A DNA stretch of 64,000 nt from positions 223,616 to 287,615 of the forward strand of contig NZ_VTOK01000004.1 in assembly GCF_009765375.1 (NCBI RefSeq). The letters run 5' to 3'. Made by a program: the position numbers and the translations under genes. The notes beneath the pieces are model-generated. The model was given only the letters and a program-made list of their open reading frames with translations, did no database searches and was not told the origin of the DNA. Each line of letters starts with the position of its first letter. Position 1 is the first letter of the stretch. The DNA is from Alteribacillus sp. YIM 98480 (lineage in GTDB: Bacteria; Bacillota; Bacilli; Bacillales; Marinococcaceae). Of this stretch, positions 44,085 through 53,213 are shown piece by piece.

Positions 44085-45425
44085 ATGAAGAACCGTCTTC
44101 TCTTAGGGTTTTATGGTGATGATTTTACGGGTTCTACAGATGCCATGGAATCATTAACCATTAACGGGTTTCGAACAATTTTATTTTTGGAAACTCCCAA
44201 AGTAGAAACATTGCAACAATTTGAAGATGTGCAGTGTGTTGGTATTGCTGGGACCTCAAGAGCTAAAACACCTGAAGCTATGTACGAGGAACTTCAACCA
44301 GTATACAAACAATTGGCAGAGATTAATCCATATTATGTTCATTATAAAACATGCTCCACCTTCGATTCTTCCTCGGAAGTAGGAAGTATTGGGTATGCTG
44401 CTGACTTAGCAAAAGAATATTTTAAAGATCAGCTGTACTATATGTTGATAGCTGCACCACGACTAGGTAGATACACTGTTTTTGGCCAGCATTTTGCAAA
44501 AATGAATGAGGAAGTATATCGATTAGATCACCATCCAGTTATGGCAAAACATCCTGTTACTCCTATGGATGAAGCAGACTTGAGTTTACACTTGGGGAAA
44601 CAGACAAAACAAAAAATTGAAGGAGTAAATGTTTTGGAATTGGAAAAAGGCGAACTGTATGTCTCTCAACTATTGAACAAATTTCAAAACGATAATCAGG
44701 AGATTATAGTATTTGATGCGCTGAAAGAAAGTCATACAGAAACGTTTGCAAAAAGCATAGAAATAACAAGAAATGAAAACCCCCAATTTTTGATTGGCTC
44801 TTCAGGTATTGGTTATGCTCTGGCAAGCCAATGGTATCAAAAAAGACTCAATAAAACTTCCACAGAAAAGAAAAATGTAACGAAAACAGATAAAGTTTTA
44901 GTAGTTTCAGGTAGCCTTTCAGAAATCACAAGTGATCAAATGAAACATGCTATCGAAAACGGTTTTCACGCCGAACCAATACCGTTTGAATATTTTGGAA
45001 CAAGAGACATACCTCATGAGTTTCTAGAAAAAATAAAAATACTGCTTGAAACAAAGAAAAAAGTTATTATATATACGGCGGCTGGTTCAAAGGATGGATT
45101 GGTTGAGAAAACACGAAAACATTTGGAAGGGATTGGAGTAAGTAAAAAAGATATGGGCTCTGTGATTGGACGTGATTTAGGAAAATGGACCAAAAAGTTG
45201 GTAGAAGACAGTCAATTACAGAGAGTAATTATTTCAGGAGGGGACACTTCTGGATTTGTCACAAAAGAGCTTGATATTTACGCGTTAGAATTATTAACTA
45301 GTATTTCACCTGGAGCTCCCTTATGTAAAGCTTATTCTAAAAATGGTCTATTTGACGGGATAGAGATTGCACTAAAAAGTGGTCAATTAGGAGGGACTAA
45401 TTTCTATGAACGTGTGATGTCTTGA
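44085..45425 (+). CDS. Four-carbon acid sugar kinase family protein (OtnK-like)
   Basis: A 446-residue member of the DUF1537/OtnK family. N-terminal LLGFYGDDFTGSTDAMES and YKTCSTFDSSSEVGSIGYA are substrate-domain motifs; LVVSGSLSEITSDQM and the nucleotide-binding RVIISGGDTSGFVTKEL are typical of the C-terminal half. Known members phosphorylate 3-oxo-tetronates or related acid sugars at C4. GGAGGAAAAC precedes the ATG. With the downstream class II aldolase it matches the kinase plus decarboxylase pair of threonate and erythronate pathways. Substrate stereochemistry is not readable from sequence. Confidence 0.88.
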   Translation: MKNRLLLGFYGDDFTGSTDAMESLTINGFRTILFLETPKVETLQQFEDVQCVGIAGTSRAKTPEAMYEELQPVYKQLAEINPYYVHYKTCSTFDSSSEVGSIGYAADLAKEYFKDQLYYMLIAAPRLGRYTVFGQHFAKMNEEVYRLDHHPVMAKHPVTPMDEADLSLHLGKQTKQKIEGVNVLELEKGELYVSQLLNKFQNDNQEIIVFDALKESHTETFAKSIEITRNENPQFLIGSSGIGYALASQWYQKRLNKTSTEKKNVTKTDKVLVVSGSLSEITSDQMKHAIENGFHAEPIPFEYFGTRDIPHEFLEKIKILLETKKKVIIYTAAGSKDGLVEKTRKHLEGIGVSKKDMGSVIGRDLGKWTKKLVEDSQLQRVIISGGDTSGFVTKELDIYALELLTSISPGAPLCKAYSKNGLFDGIEIALKSGQLGGTNFYERVMS

Positions 45426-45445
45426 CCATTTAGGAGGATTTTTTT

Positions 45446-46087
45446 ATGAAAACTGAACCGTCAAGTTTGTTATTGAAAGACGTGGCGTATTTTAAAATAA
45501 AAAAAGGGATTTTGGAAGAAAGATACAAACCTGGTTCTTTTTTATCAGAAAAAGAATTAATAGATGAGTTAGAGATGAGTAAGACTCCTATTAAATCAGC
45601 GATTGTTAGACTGGAAGCGGAAGGTTTTGTAACGGTTTCTGATAAGAGGGGCATAAATATCAATGACTTATCAATTGATCGTATTAATGATATTTATAAT
45701 TTGCGTATTGCTTTAGAAACATTTAACTGTGAGCAGATTTATAACAGGGTATCAAAAAAAGATCTCGATTCTCTTGAAAAAAATATAAACGAGATGGCTA
45801 GTATCGTTGAGGATTTAGATGTTCCGAAATTCGCCGAAATGGATCATGTTTTCCATCGATTGATTAGTAATATTGCAGGAAATCAAGAAATTCAACGAAT
45901 CTTATTAAACTATCACGATCATTTGTATCGCATCACGCTAAGACATTTAAATAAAGAACCAGAAAGAATGAAAAAATTCTTTCTAGATCATCAAATCATT
46001 TTTAAGGAACTGAAAAATCATGATGTGAACTGTGTCAACACAATGAAAAAACACTTAGAAGAATCAAAATTATTGTTATTCCAATAG
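45446..46087 (+). CDS. GntR-family transcriptional regulator (FCD type)
   Basis: A 213-residue regulator. The N-terminal winged helix (KKGILEERYKPGSFLSEKEL, LEMSKTPIKSAIVRLEAEGF) is followed by an all-helical FCD effector domain (NDIYNLRIALETFNCEQI, EMDHVFHRLISNIAGNQEI), with His and Asp residues that bind metal in FCD proteins. It is probably the local repressor, acting at the palindromic array near 39251. AGGAGG lies 8 bases before the ATG. The gene sits inside the catabolic operon, so it is co-expressed with it. Confidence 0.92.
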   Translation: MKTEPSSLLLKDVAYFKIKKGILEERYKPGSFLSEKELIDELEMSKTPIKSAIVRLEAEGFVTVSDKRGININDLSIDRINDIYNLRIALETFNCEQIYNRVSKKDLDSLEKNINEMASIVEDLDVPKFAEMDHVFHRLISNIAGNQEIQRILLNYHDHLYRITLRHLNKEPERMKKFFLDHQIIFKELKNHDVNCVNTMKKHLEESKLLLFQ

Positions 46088-46104
46088 TATTGGAGTGGAT
46101 GAGT

Positions 46105-47127
46105 ATGGATGTAGTCTTCATGGAGGATAAAGAAAAAATATCGATAAAGGATTACCAACTACCTTCTTTAAATAAAAATGAGGTATTAATAAAGGTGAAA
46201 ATGGCTGGTATTTGTGGATCGGATATTAACACTTACAGAGGGCTACACCCTTTCCGGAAACCCCCAGTTATTATGGGGCATGAGGTTTCAGGGGAAGTCG
46301 CGGATATAGGAACGGAAGTTAAAAGTTTTCAAAATGGTGATAAAGTAACGGTTGAACCACAGCAAGGGTGTACCCAATGCGAATATTGTCTTAGCGGTAA
46401 TGAAAATCTCTGTACATTACGCAGAGCACCAGGCGTTGGTAACTGGAGTGGAACCATGGCGGAATATTTTATAGCACCTTCTTCAACTGTTATCAAGCTC
46501 CCACCCGAAACATCATTTGAAACGGGGGCATTAATTGAACCTCTTGCTGTTGGATTTCATGCCATAAATAAAGCTAATGTTCAACCAGGAGAAAAAGTAG
46601 CCATATTAGGAGCAGGTCCAATAGGGTTATTAACTCAAGCAGCTGCTTTGCACAAAGGAAGTGATTTTGTCATGGTCACAGATATTATTGATTATCCTTT
46701 GGATATTTCTCAACAGTTAGGCGCTCACACCACAATAAACGTTGCTTCCTATACTGACTGGGTAAAAGCAGCAATAGATAATGTAGGAGATAAGTTTGAC
46801 AAAGTAATCATAGCAACTGATGCAAAAGAAATCGTAAACCAAGCTCTGCAATTAACGAAAAGAGGCGGTAAAATAGTTACGGTTGCTATGTTTCATAAAA
46901 AACATCTCATTGATGTAAACAATATACAAAGTTTGGAGAAAGAAATTATCGGATGTATGACGTATAATCGTGATGATTTTTTACAAGCTATTGAACTCAT
47001 AAAGTTTGGAAATATACCAATCGAACAAGTTATTTCCCATATTCTTCCTTATTATGAAGCATCTCAGGGGTTTCGCCTCGTACATCAAAAACAAGATCGA
47101 TCATTGAAAGTACTACTTCGTTTTTAG
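46105..47127 (+). CDS. Zinc-binding dehydrogenase of the MDR family (polyol/threonine dehydrogenase-like)
   Basis: About 340 residues. The catalytic zinc region reads AGICGSDINTYRGLHPF and GHEVSGEVADIG; the structural zinc lobe is CTQCEYCLSGNENLC; the Rossmann motif is VAILGAGPIGLLTQ. The ADH_N/sorbitol-dehydrogenase-like group oxidises secondary alcohols of sugars or sugar acids. Several in-frame starts exist; ATG 46105 fits GGAG about 9 bases upstream. It would oxidise the imported acid sugar before phosphorylation, taking the place of LtnD- or DenD-type dehydrogenases in described pathways. Confidence 0.88.
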   Translation: MDVVFMEDKEKISIKDYQLPSLNKNEVLIKVKMAGICGSDINTYRGLHPFRKPPVIMGHEVSGEVADIGTEVKSFQNGDKVTVEPQQGCTQCEYCLSGNENLCTLRRAPGVGNWSGTMAEYFIAPSSTVIKLPPETSFETGALIEPLAVGFHAINKANVQPGEKVAILGAGPIGLLTQAAALHKGSDFVMVTDIIDYPLDISQQLGAHTTINVASYTDWVKAAIDNVGDKFDKVIIATDAKEIVNQALQLTKRGGKIVTVAMFHKKHLIDVNNIQSLEKEIIGCMTYNRDDFLQAIELIKFGNIPIEQVISHILPYYEASQGFRLVHQKQDRSLKVLLRF

Positions 47128-47160
47128 TAATCTTTCCTTTTTAGTTAGGAGGCAGGTATT

Positions 47161-47805
47161 GTGAAGGAAAACAAGAAAATCATTACAGAATTACAACAAA
47201 CAGGAAAGTTTATGATTGACCATCAATTGGCATGGGGAACAGCTGGCAATATTAGCGCGAGGACAACAGGAGAAGAATTTTTAATTACAGCAAGCGGCAC
47301 ATACTTAGGTGAGTTAAATGAAGAAGATGTTATTATCTACCCAGGAACAAGCAGACAAACCAAACGCCCATCAAAGGAATTCCCTATGCATGAAGCCATT
47401 TATAAGAAAAGAAGCGACATTAATGCTATTCTTCACTCTTCTCCTTTTTATAGTACACTGTTAGCCTGTTCGGATTTAGAAATTCCATCCAATTATTTCG
47501 TTGAAACGATGTACTATCTTGAAAGAGTCCACAGGGTTAGATATGAACACCCAGGAAGCATTGAATTAGCAGAAGCAGTTCGAGAAAAAGCTAACACTGC
47601 AAATATATTCTTGTTGGAAAATCATGGGGTTTTGGTATGTGATACAAGTATTAAAGAAGCGTTAATGGCTGTACAAACTCTAGAATTTGCAGCAAAAATG
47701 TTAATTACTGCTTTAGAAAAGAACATTGAAATAAAAGGATTGACTAATGAAGTGATCACTGACTTTCTCGAAAATGCAGGATACAAACCGAGAAGAAATT
47801 GGTAG
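47161..47805 (+). CDS. Class II aldolase/adducin family protein (OtnC/fuculose-phosphate aldolase-like)
   Basis: A 214-residue zinc aldolase. Visible marks are AWGTAGNISAR, ITASGTYLGEL, EFPMHEAIYKKRSDINAILHSSPF with the metal His pair, and FLLENHGVLVCDT with the third His. OtnC members decarboxylate 3-oxo-tetronate 4-phosphate to DHAP; others cleave fuculose- or ribulose-phosphates. GTG start with AGGAGGC eight bases upstream. As the last gene of the operon with an OtnK-like kinase, a decarboxylase role yielding a triose phosphate is likely. Confidence 0.88.
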   Translation: MKENKKIITELQQTGKFMIDHQLAWGTAGNISARTTGEEFLITASGTYLGELNEEDVIIYPGTSRQTKRPSKEFPMHEAIYKKRSDINAILHSSPFYSTLLACSDLEIPSNYFVETMYYLERVHRVRYEHPGSIELAEAVREKANTANIFLLENHGVLVCDTSIKEALMAVQTLEFAAKMLITALEKNIEIKGLTNEVITDFLENAGYKPRRNW

Positions 47806-48483
47806 TTGACAGGGACCATCCATTGTTAAAGATATTGAAAGAGACCAAATTACCGATATTTTTTTTAAATAAAAGAGGAACTATCTAAATTTTTATAATA
47901 TTCCGCTAAAACCTTAAGTAATAGTTTATCATATGATGTCAAAGAAATAGGTGACTAGAATGAATGCATTTCTGCTGGATGTTTTTAAAGCATTTATAAT
48001 TAATTATTTATTTAATCTTCTTATCTAGCTTTTGATTCTGGTTGTAAATGTGTTTTTCCTTCCCTCTATGCAGGTGTTGTTCAGTAGATCGGTTATTATA
48101 GCCCAGTTTGGAGTTCTTTTACCGGTTTCTACTCTACTTACTTTATTACTAATGATTCGGAGGTAGACGGTCAATCGTTATGTCAACGAAAAATGGGTCT
48201 CGAGTAGTAAATGAGGGTCTTCCTTTACAACATAGGTGGTTCGAACTCTATTAAAATTTTACCAGAGGAAGTCTCAATTTACTTCTTGTATCGCTTAATC
48301 GACGTTGAAGATGGGGGGGGATACCATTCACCTATTATGTTATTGGAGGAAAGCTCTATTTTCATATGAGTGTGGTACTTACGAAAAAGAAACTATTGTT
48401 CCATGATCTTATGACGAAAACATATGCTATAAGGAGTCATATCTTCATAATTGGACTTGGCTGACAAAAGTCATCCGGCTTGG
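47806..48483. other. Non-coding stretch with gene debris
   Basis: About 680 bases after the aldolase gene. It holds the interrupted membrane-type frame at 47960-48166 and a 32-codon frame near 48366-48464 without good support. An eight-G run lies at 48313-48320. Confidence 0.45.
47960..48166 (+). pseudogene. Possible small membrane protein gene with in-frame TAG
   Basis: AGGTGA leads to ATG 47960 and the frame NAFLLDVFKAFIINYLFNLL, then TAG at 48026-48028, then a second hydrophobic run (LLILVVNVFFLPSM, GVLLPVSTLLTLLLM) to TAG 48164-48166. Hydrophobicity continues across the first stop. It may be a decayed small membrane protein; chance is possible in such AT-rich sequence. Confidence 0.3.
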
Positions 48484-48521
48484 AAAGGATTGCTGCTCCG
48501 TAGAACGGGGCAATCCTTTTT
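48484..48521 (+). terminator. Rho-independent terminator
   Basis: AAAGGATTGC (48484-48493) pairs with GCAATCCTTT, followed by T-rich sequence. Its distance from the aldolase gene (about 680 bases) means it may serve an unrecognised transcript. Confidence 0.75.
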
Positions 48522-48627
48522 GGACCGGATACAGGGGCGTGACTTGTCAAATTCCTTTATAATTAAAATGAACGAAAAATATGGTTGCAACGTTATGACA
48601 AAATGCGTAAATAATGTCCCTTAAATA

Positions 48628-48882
48628 TTATGCCCCTTCTTCTGTTTCTTCCTCACTGTCTTCTTCTGTGCTTTCTTCCTCTGAATCACTGTCTTCCATA
48701 TTCTCTTCGGTATCTGTTTCTTCTTCTCCCTGTTCTGTATCTTCATTCAGATCGGTTCCTGCATCTTCTGCTGGTTCTTCATCCATGACGGGTTCCTCTT
48801 CTTCTGCTTCTCCGCCGCAAGCTGTAAGTACTCCAATAGCCATTAAAGCTGAAGCAGCAGTGTAAAGTACTTTTTTGTTCAT
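48628..48882 (-). CDS. Small, extremely acidic lipoprotein
   Basis: 84 residues. The first 20 are a lipoprotein signal (LYTAASALMAIGVLTACGG, Cys at about 22). The rest is almost pure Glu/Asp/Ser/Thr (EEESTEEDSEEETEEG-type), with no fold expected. Such low-complexity acidic lipoproteins are common in halophilic and alkaliphilic bacilli, where they add negative charge to the cell surface. Function is not known. It is monocistronic. The opposite-strand reading is an artefact of the repetitive GAA/GAG codons. Confidence 0.72.
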   Translation of the reverse strand: MNKKVLYTAASALMAIGVLTACGGEAEEEEPVMDEEPAEDAGTDLNEDTEQGEEETDTEENMEDSDSEEESTEEDSEEETEEGA

Positions 48883-49555
48883 CTTGTAAATCCCTCATTT
48901 CCAATTAGATTTTGGGCGCTGATTTTATACATGAGAAAAGACTAAGGCTTCTGCCATTTGAACTCAGCGGAAAGCCAAATTTTTCTAATCAGCTAAAAAT
49001 AACCTACCAGAGAGGGGAAGCTTCGTCTATGTCTTGCGTCTGTTTTTGAAGCTGTTTTATATTATTTCATGACATTATGGTAATTATTGGTTGAAATTGA
49101 AATTGTTAGGTATTATTATTAATTTGCTTTTAACATCATTAAAATTGTAAATTTTCGCAAGGAAGATTTTTATAAATAAATGAATTTCATCATTCATTTC
49201 TTGTCATTGTAAACGAACATTATATAATATTTTCTCGTTATCGTAGTGTCTTTTTTGCAGCAGGCTTGGCTTCAGTCTTCTCGGCATTAAGCTGTCTGCG
49301 GGGTTTTCAGAACTCACCGCCTTCTACAACAATCGATATAATGTTCGATATTGATAATCATGAATAAAAATCCGTTGCAAGGACATACTAAATTTTTTAA
49401 ATTCCATGTTCTTAGGATCACTCGTATGGCTTAGAATTTCGTTTATTTCTCGAACGCGTCGTGCATATTACGATTAATACATTCTCACGGCCCCATGAGT
49501 AAACATCAAAATCATTTCATTTGAGATTGTAAGAATAAAAGGATGTGACCAATGA
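48883..49555. other. Non-coding stretch of about 670 bases
   Basis: AT-rich, without a supported gene. It must include the lipoprotein promoter (minus) and that of the germination permease (plus), which I could not place with confidence. Confidence 0.5.
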
Positions 49556-50677
49556 GTGGAGAAAGCAAAGATCAATGCAAGCCAGCTCTTTGTTCTGATG
49601 TTTTTGTTCGGACATGGCAGTGCTATCTTGATCCCTCTTGGTGTTGATGCAAAGCAAGATGCCTGGCTTGCCGTCCTTTTGGGAATGGTGGGCGGTTTGT
49701 TCATGTTTTTGATTTATCACCGTTTGTATCAATATTATCCGGACACGATGCCAACCGAGTATATGCAAAAAATAATCGGGAAATTTTTCGGCAAGGTTCT
49801 CGCTTGTGTTTATATCGTGTATTTTTTATACCTAGCAGCAAGAATACTGCGGGATTTTGGGGAAATGCTCGTAACATTTTCCTATCAGGAGACTCCACTG
49901 TTTATTACCAATGCACTGCTTCTTCTTGTCATCGTATATGCCGTCTGTAATGGCATTGAAGTATTAGCGAGAACAGGGGAGTTTCTTTTTATAATAATGT
50001 ATCTATTTGCGATTGTTGGATTCGTGTTACTTGTGATTTCTGGTGTCATGGATCTAAACAATTTGAAACCGGTTCTCGAAGAAGGCATGGGGCGTGTACT
50101 CAACACCTTCTTTACGCAAACATGGTACGTTTCTTTTGGAGAGGTTATCGTTTTTGCAATGATACTGCCATATGTTAACAGACCGAAAAAAGTGAAAATG
50201 GCCGGAATGTCAGCCATTGCTATCATCGGCATTAACCTTGCGATCGTTATGGCAGTTGATATCACAGTTCTTGGCGTTGATATTTATACACGTTCGCAGT
50301 TTCCGCTTCTTTCTACAATTCAATCGATTGAGGTGGCTGAATTTCTGGAACGGTTAGACGTCTTTTTTATGATTACACTTATTATCGGTGGTTTTATTAA
50401 AGTAAGTATCTTTTTTTATGCAGGCGTGATCGGAACATCTATCTTGTTTAACGTGAAAGAGAAGGCCAAGCTTGTATACCCGCTTGGAGTTGTCGTCTTG
50501 TTTTTTTCCATGATTGTTGCAAGCAGTATCTCGGAACATAACTATGAAGGGATGCGGATCATACCACTGCTAATGCATTTACCTCTTCAAATTATCATTC
50601 CTGTTTTGCTGCTGCTTTTTGCTGTAATAAAAAATAGAAAGTTAAGGAAAGGCGAGAATAATAGAAGAAGCGGATAA
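49556..50677 (+). CDS. GerAB-type spore germination permease
   Basis: A 373-residue membrane protein with about 10 helices, of the GerAB/amino-acid permease family (INASQLFVLMFLFGHGSAIL, GVDAKQDAWLAVLLGMVGG, LARTGEFLFIIMYLFAIVG). In GerA-type receptors the B subunit senses germinants in the spore inner membrane together with A and C subunits. No A- or C-subunit gene is nearby, so this is a solitary copy. The start is GTG 49556 with AAAGGATG upstream. It may pair with subunits encoded elsewhere or act as an independent transporter. Confidence 0.88.
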   Translation: MEKAKINASQLFVLMFLFGHGSAILIPLGVDAKQDAWLAVLLGMVGGLFMFLIYHRLYQYYPDTMPTEYMQKIIGKFFGKVLACVYIVYFLYLAARILRDFGEMLVTFSYQETPLFITNALLLLVIVYAVCNGIEVLARTGEFLFIIMYLFAIVGFVLLVISGVMDLNNLKPVLEEGMGRVLNTFFTQTWYVSFGEVIVFAMILPYVNRPKKVKMAGMSAIAIIGINLAIVMAVDITVLGVDIYTRSQFPLLSTIQSIEVAEFLERLDVFFMITLIIGGFIKVSIFFYAGVIGTSILFNVKEKAKLVYPLGVVVLFFSMIVASSISEHNYEGMRIIPLLMHLPLQIIIPVLLLLFAVIKNRKLRKGENNRRSG

Positions 50678-50797
50678 ACATCGGGAGATGCACATTGATC
50701 CGCTCACAAATCTTGATTTCTGACAAAGTACATGTTTTTGCTTTTTATTCCATAAACTAAACAGGGTCACAAACGATAAAGTTAGGTGAATGTACAT

Positions 50798-52213
50798 ATG
50801 GATTCTAATTGGATGTCAATTATTCCGTTTTTAGTGGTTATGCCCATAGCTATTATTACAAGACAAGTGCTTCCTGGACTGATATTAGGCTTGCTCGTTG
50901 GTTCTTATATTGTCTCTCCTTCTGTTATCGGCGGGATGCAAGCGATGCTTGGATATGTGGTGGAAGCATTAATTGACGAAAACAATATAAAAATAATTGT
51001 GTTTTTATATGCTTTTTCCGGTCTGATTGGGATGATTAAATTTTGCGGCGGGATTAAAGGATTTGTGGAAAAAGCATCTGAAAAAATAACCTCAAAAAAA
51101 GAGGCCTTGTTTCTTACTTATATTTCAACGATTGGCACATTCAGTGCTCCGACGTTCCGTTTCGTTACGATTGCACCGATTATGAAAGCACTGCTTAAAA
51201 AAGTAAAAATGAGCACGAAAGAACTTGGATTTGTGATTGAGACCACTTCTACTCCTATTATTGTGTTAATACCAGTGGCCACCGCTTTTGTAGGATACAT
51301 GGTGTCAGTCGTGCAAATTTCTGTGAAAAATCAAGCAGGTGCAGGAGATCCGTATGATTTGTTTCTGCAAAGTATACCTTTCAATTTTTTTGCAATCGTT
51401 ATTATTTTATTAGGAATATACTTAAGCTTTTTTCACCACTCCAGCTCTGAGGCTCCAACTCAAATAGAAGACAACAAGGAAAACGAAGAAGAAGAGGATG
51501 ATTGGCATGACTGCCACCCGGCGGTTGCAAAAGAACTGCCTACTAAGCCATGGAATTTGATTCTTCCTGTTGCTATCGTCATCAGCTTGACACTATTTTT
51601 GACGTGGTGGGATGGGTACGTTCAAGGCTATGCTTTCCCGCAAGCTTTTATTGAAGCAGATGTATTAGAAGCCATGGTGATTGCGCTTTTAATTACATCG
51701 CTCGTTACTGTCGTTTTCTTCTTATTCCAAAAGTTTAAATTAAAAGATATTATCAACAGCTTTGTTGTCGGTGGAAATGAATTAATGTCGGTGATTGTAC
51801 TCTTGTCTGTTGTATGGGGGTTATCTTCGGTCACCGAAGAGCTCGGCTTTTCTGGTTTTGTTACGGAACATAGCGGCTGGATTCCTGAAATGTTTATTAC
51901 GCCGCTTATGTTTGTATTTGGGGCAGGGGTTTCTTATTTTATTGGTTCCGCGTGGGGGACGTGGGGGATTTTAATGCCGCTTGGAGTGTCGCTGTCGATG
52001 GCAGCTGATATTTCGTTGCCTTTGATTATAGGAGCAGTATTTGCGAGCGGTTCGTTTGGAGCGTTTGCTTCCCCGTTAAGCGATGATACCAATACGATTG
52101 CAAGAATTTTAAATGTAACCGTGGTCGATTATGCGCATTACAAATTAAAACCAGCATTAATAGCTGCTGGAATCGCTACGATTCTTTACGCAGGTACTTC
52201 CTTTTTTCTTTAA
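50798..52213 (+). CDS. NhaC-family Na+/H+ antiporter
   Basis: About 471 residues with 11-12 membrane helices. Marks include LPGLILGLLVGSYIVSP, FSGLIGMIKFCGGIKGF, STIGTFSAPTFRFVTIAP and GSAWGTWGILMPLGVS with FASPLSDDTNTIARI near the end, which fit the NhaC/MleN ion-transporter superfamily. A hydrophilic acidic loop (NKENEEEEDDWHDCHPA) is mid-protein. It probably exports Na+ or exchanges organic acid and Na+ with H+, supporting salt or alkali tolerance. ATG 50798 is chosen; AGGTGA lies 10 bases upstream. Confidence 0.9.
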   Translation: MDSNWMSIIPFLVVMPIAIITRQVLPGLILGLLVGSYIVSPSVIGGMQAMLGYVVEALIDENNIKIIVFLYAFSGLIGMIKFCGGIKGFVEKASEKITSKKEALFLTYISTIGTFSAPTFRFVTIAPIMKALLKKVKMSTKELGFVIETTSTPIIVLIPVATAFVGYMVSVVQISVKNQAGAGDPYDLFLQSIPFNFFAIVIILLGIYLSFFHHSSSEAPTQIEDNKENEEEEDDWHDCHPAVAKELPTKPWNLILPVAIVISLTLFLTWWDGYVQGYAFPQAFIEADVLEAMVIALLITSLVTVVFFLFQKFKLKDIINSFVVGGNELMSVIVLLSVVWGLSSVTEELGFSGFVTEHSGWIPEMFITPLMFVFGAGVSYFIGSAWGTWGILMPLGVSLSMAADISLPLIIGAVFASGSFGAFASPLSDDTNTIARILNVTVVDYAHYKLKPALIAAGIATILYAGTSFFL

Positions 52214-52290
52214 GATAGTCATTGAACGGGGATTCGTTTATGCACATTGTCCTCCTTTGCATATGCTATGGCTATAGAAGGAGGGAAGTT

Positions 52291-52893
52291 ATGGGCAAAA
52301 AAAAAAAGGGCAAAAGCAAGAAGGCAGTCATTAAACGTAAAAAACGGAAGAAAAACCAAAAGGTCACATTTATCGTAAAAGCAAATGGAATTAAAAGCAA
52401 AGTTATTTACCCGATGCCAAAAATTTTTCAGGGTGACAACGGTTATTAACAATCAGTTTACGGATTCGCCAAATACGACGCAAATCGCCAGCGGGGCTGG
52501 AAAAAGCAGTGCGGCTGGAAGTAATGCTGCCCTTAACTCATTAAACACAGAACAGCAGCAAAGTGCAGGAGCGCAAGGGAAAGCGAAAAATATAGGAATG
52601 AAAGGCAAGCAAACCAAGTCGTCAAAAAGAAAAAACGCCGAAAGAATCAAAATGAAATTGTATTAGCCATTAATAATCAAAAGAATCGAACAAAGGGTAC
52701 TCAATCAGCAGCTACCCAAGTAGCAAGCGGAGGCGGAAAGTACAGCAGCGGCGGAACAAATGCCGCCATTAGCAGCTCTAACACGAAACAACAACAATCC
52801 GTAGGCGGAGGAAAAGGGGCATTAGGTCTTAATAAAGGAATAAAAAACAAACAAAAGAAAAAGAAGAAAAGAAGAAAACGAAACAGTCGCTAA
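52291..52893 (+). pseudogene. Lys-rich tandem-repeat protein gene with two compensating frameshifts
   Basis: GAAGGAGGGAAG leads to ATG and a very basic start (GKKKKGKSKKAVIKRKKRKK). The first frame stops at 52449, but a +1 frame carries on (VTTVINNQFTDSPNTTQIAS, GAGKSSAAGSNAALNSLNTE) to 52666, and the original frame resumes (KKKKRRKNQNEIVLAINNQ, TQVASGGGKYSSGGTNAAI) to TAA 52893. The middle and last parts are homologous repeats sharing ASG-GK-S--G-NAA--S-NT-QQQS. Neither the middle nor the last part has its own start, so one gene with two frame changes, both near A/T homopolymers, fits best. The composition resembles spore-surface repeat proteins. Confidence 0.6.
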
Positions 52894-52958
52894 AACCATT
52901 AAGAATACGATTATTTTTTTGCACTTATTTCATTTTTATCTTTCAAAAAACTTTCAAA

Positions 52959-52992
52959 AACTCTGAAATATTAAAGTTTCGGAGTTTTTTTG
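52959..52992 (+). terminator. Rho-independent terminator
   Basis: AACTCTGAAA (52959-52968) pairs with TTTCGGAGTT (52977-52986, one wobble), followed by T7. It closes the repeat-protein unit. The rest of the gap up to hutH holds no gene. Confidence 0.82.
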
Positions 52993-53213
52993 TGTCATTA
53001 ATAAGCATACCTATAAGTAAAGGGACTCCCATAGGCAAGAGTGAATGAAGTGATAGATCCAGCTAGCAGGACAATATTCAAAAGCAACAGCCATGATTTT
53101 GTTTGTGTAGACCCGATTAAAGATGTCGTGGAACAATCCATGAAAAGTACTGTCCACCATGCTGTCCTTTTTAACTGGGTATTGTAAAAGGTAAGAGTTG
53201 GGAAGTGGAATAT

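Noticed and set aside
48614..48865. Ser-rich plus-strand frame opposite the acidic lipoprotein gene
   Set aside because: It is the reverse reading of Glu/Asp codons; the minus frame has a clear lipoprotein signal.
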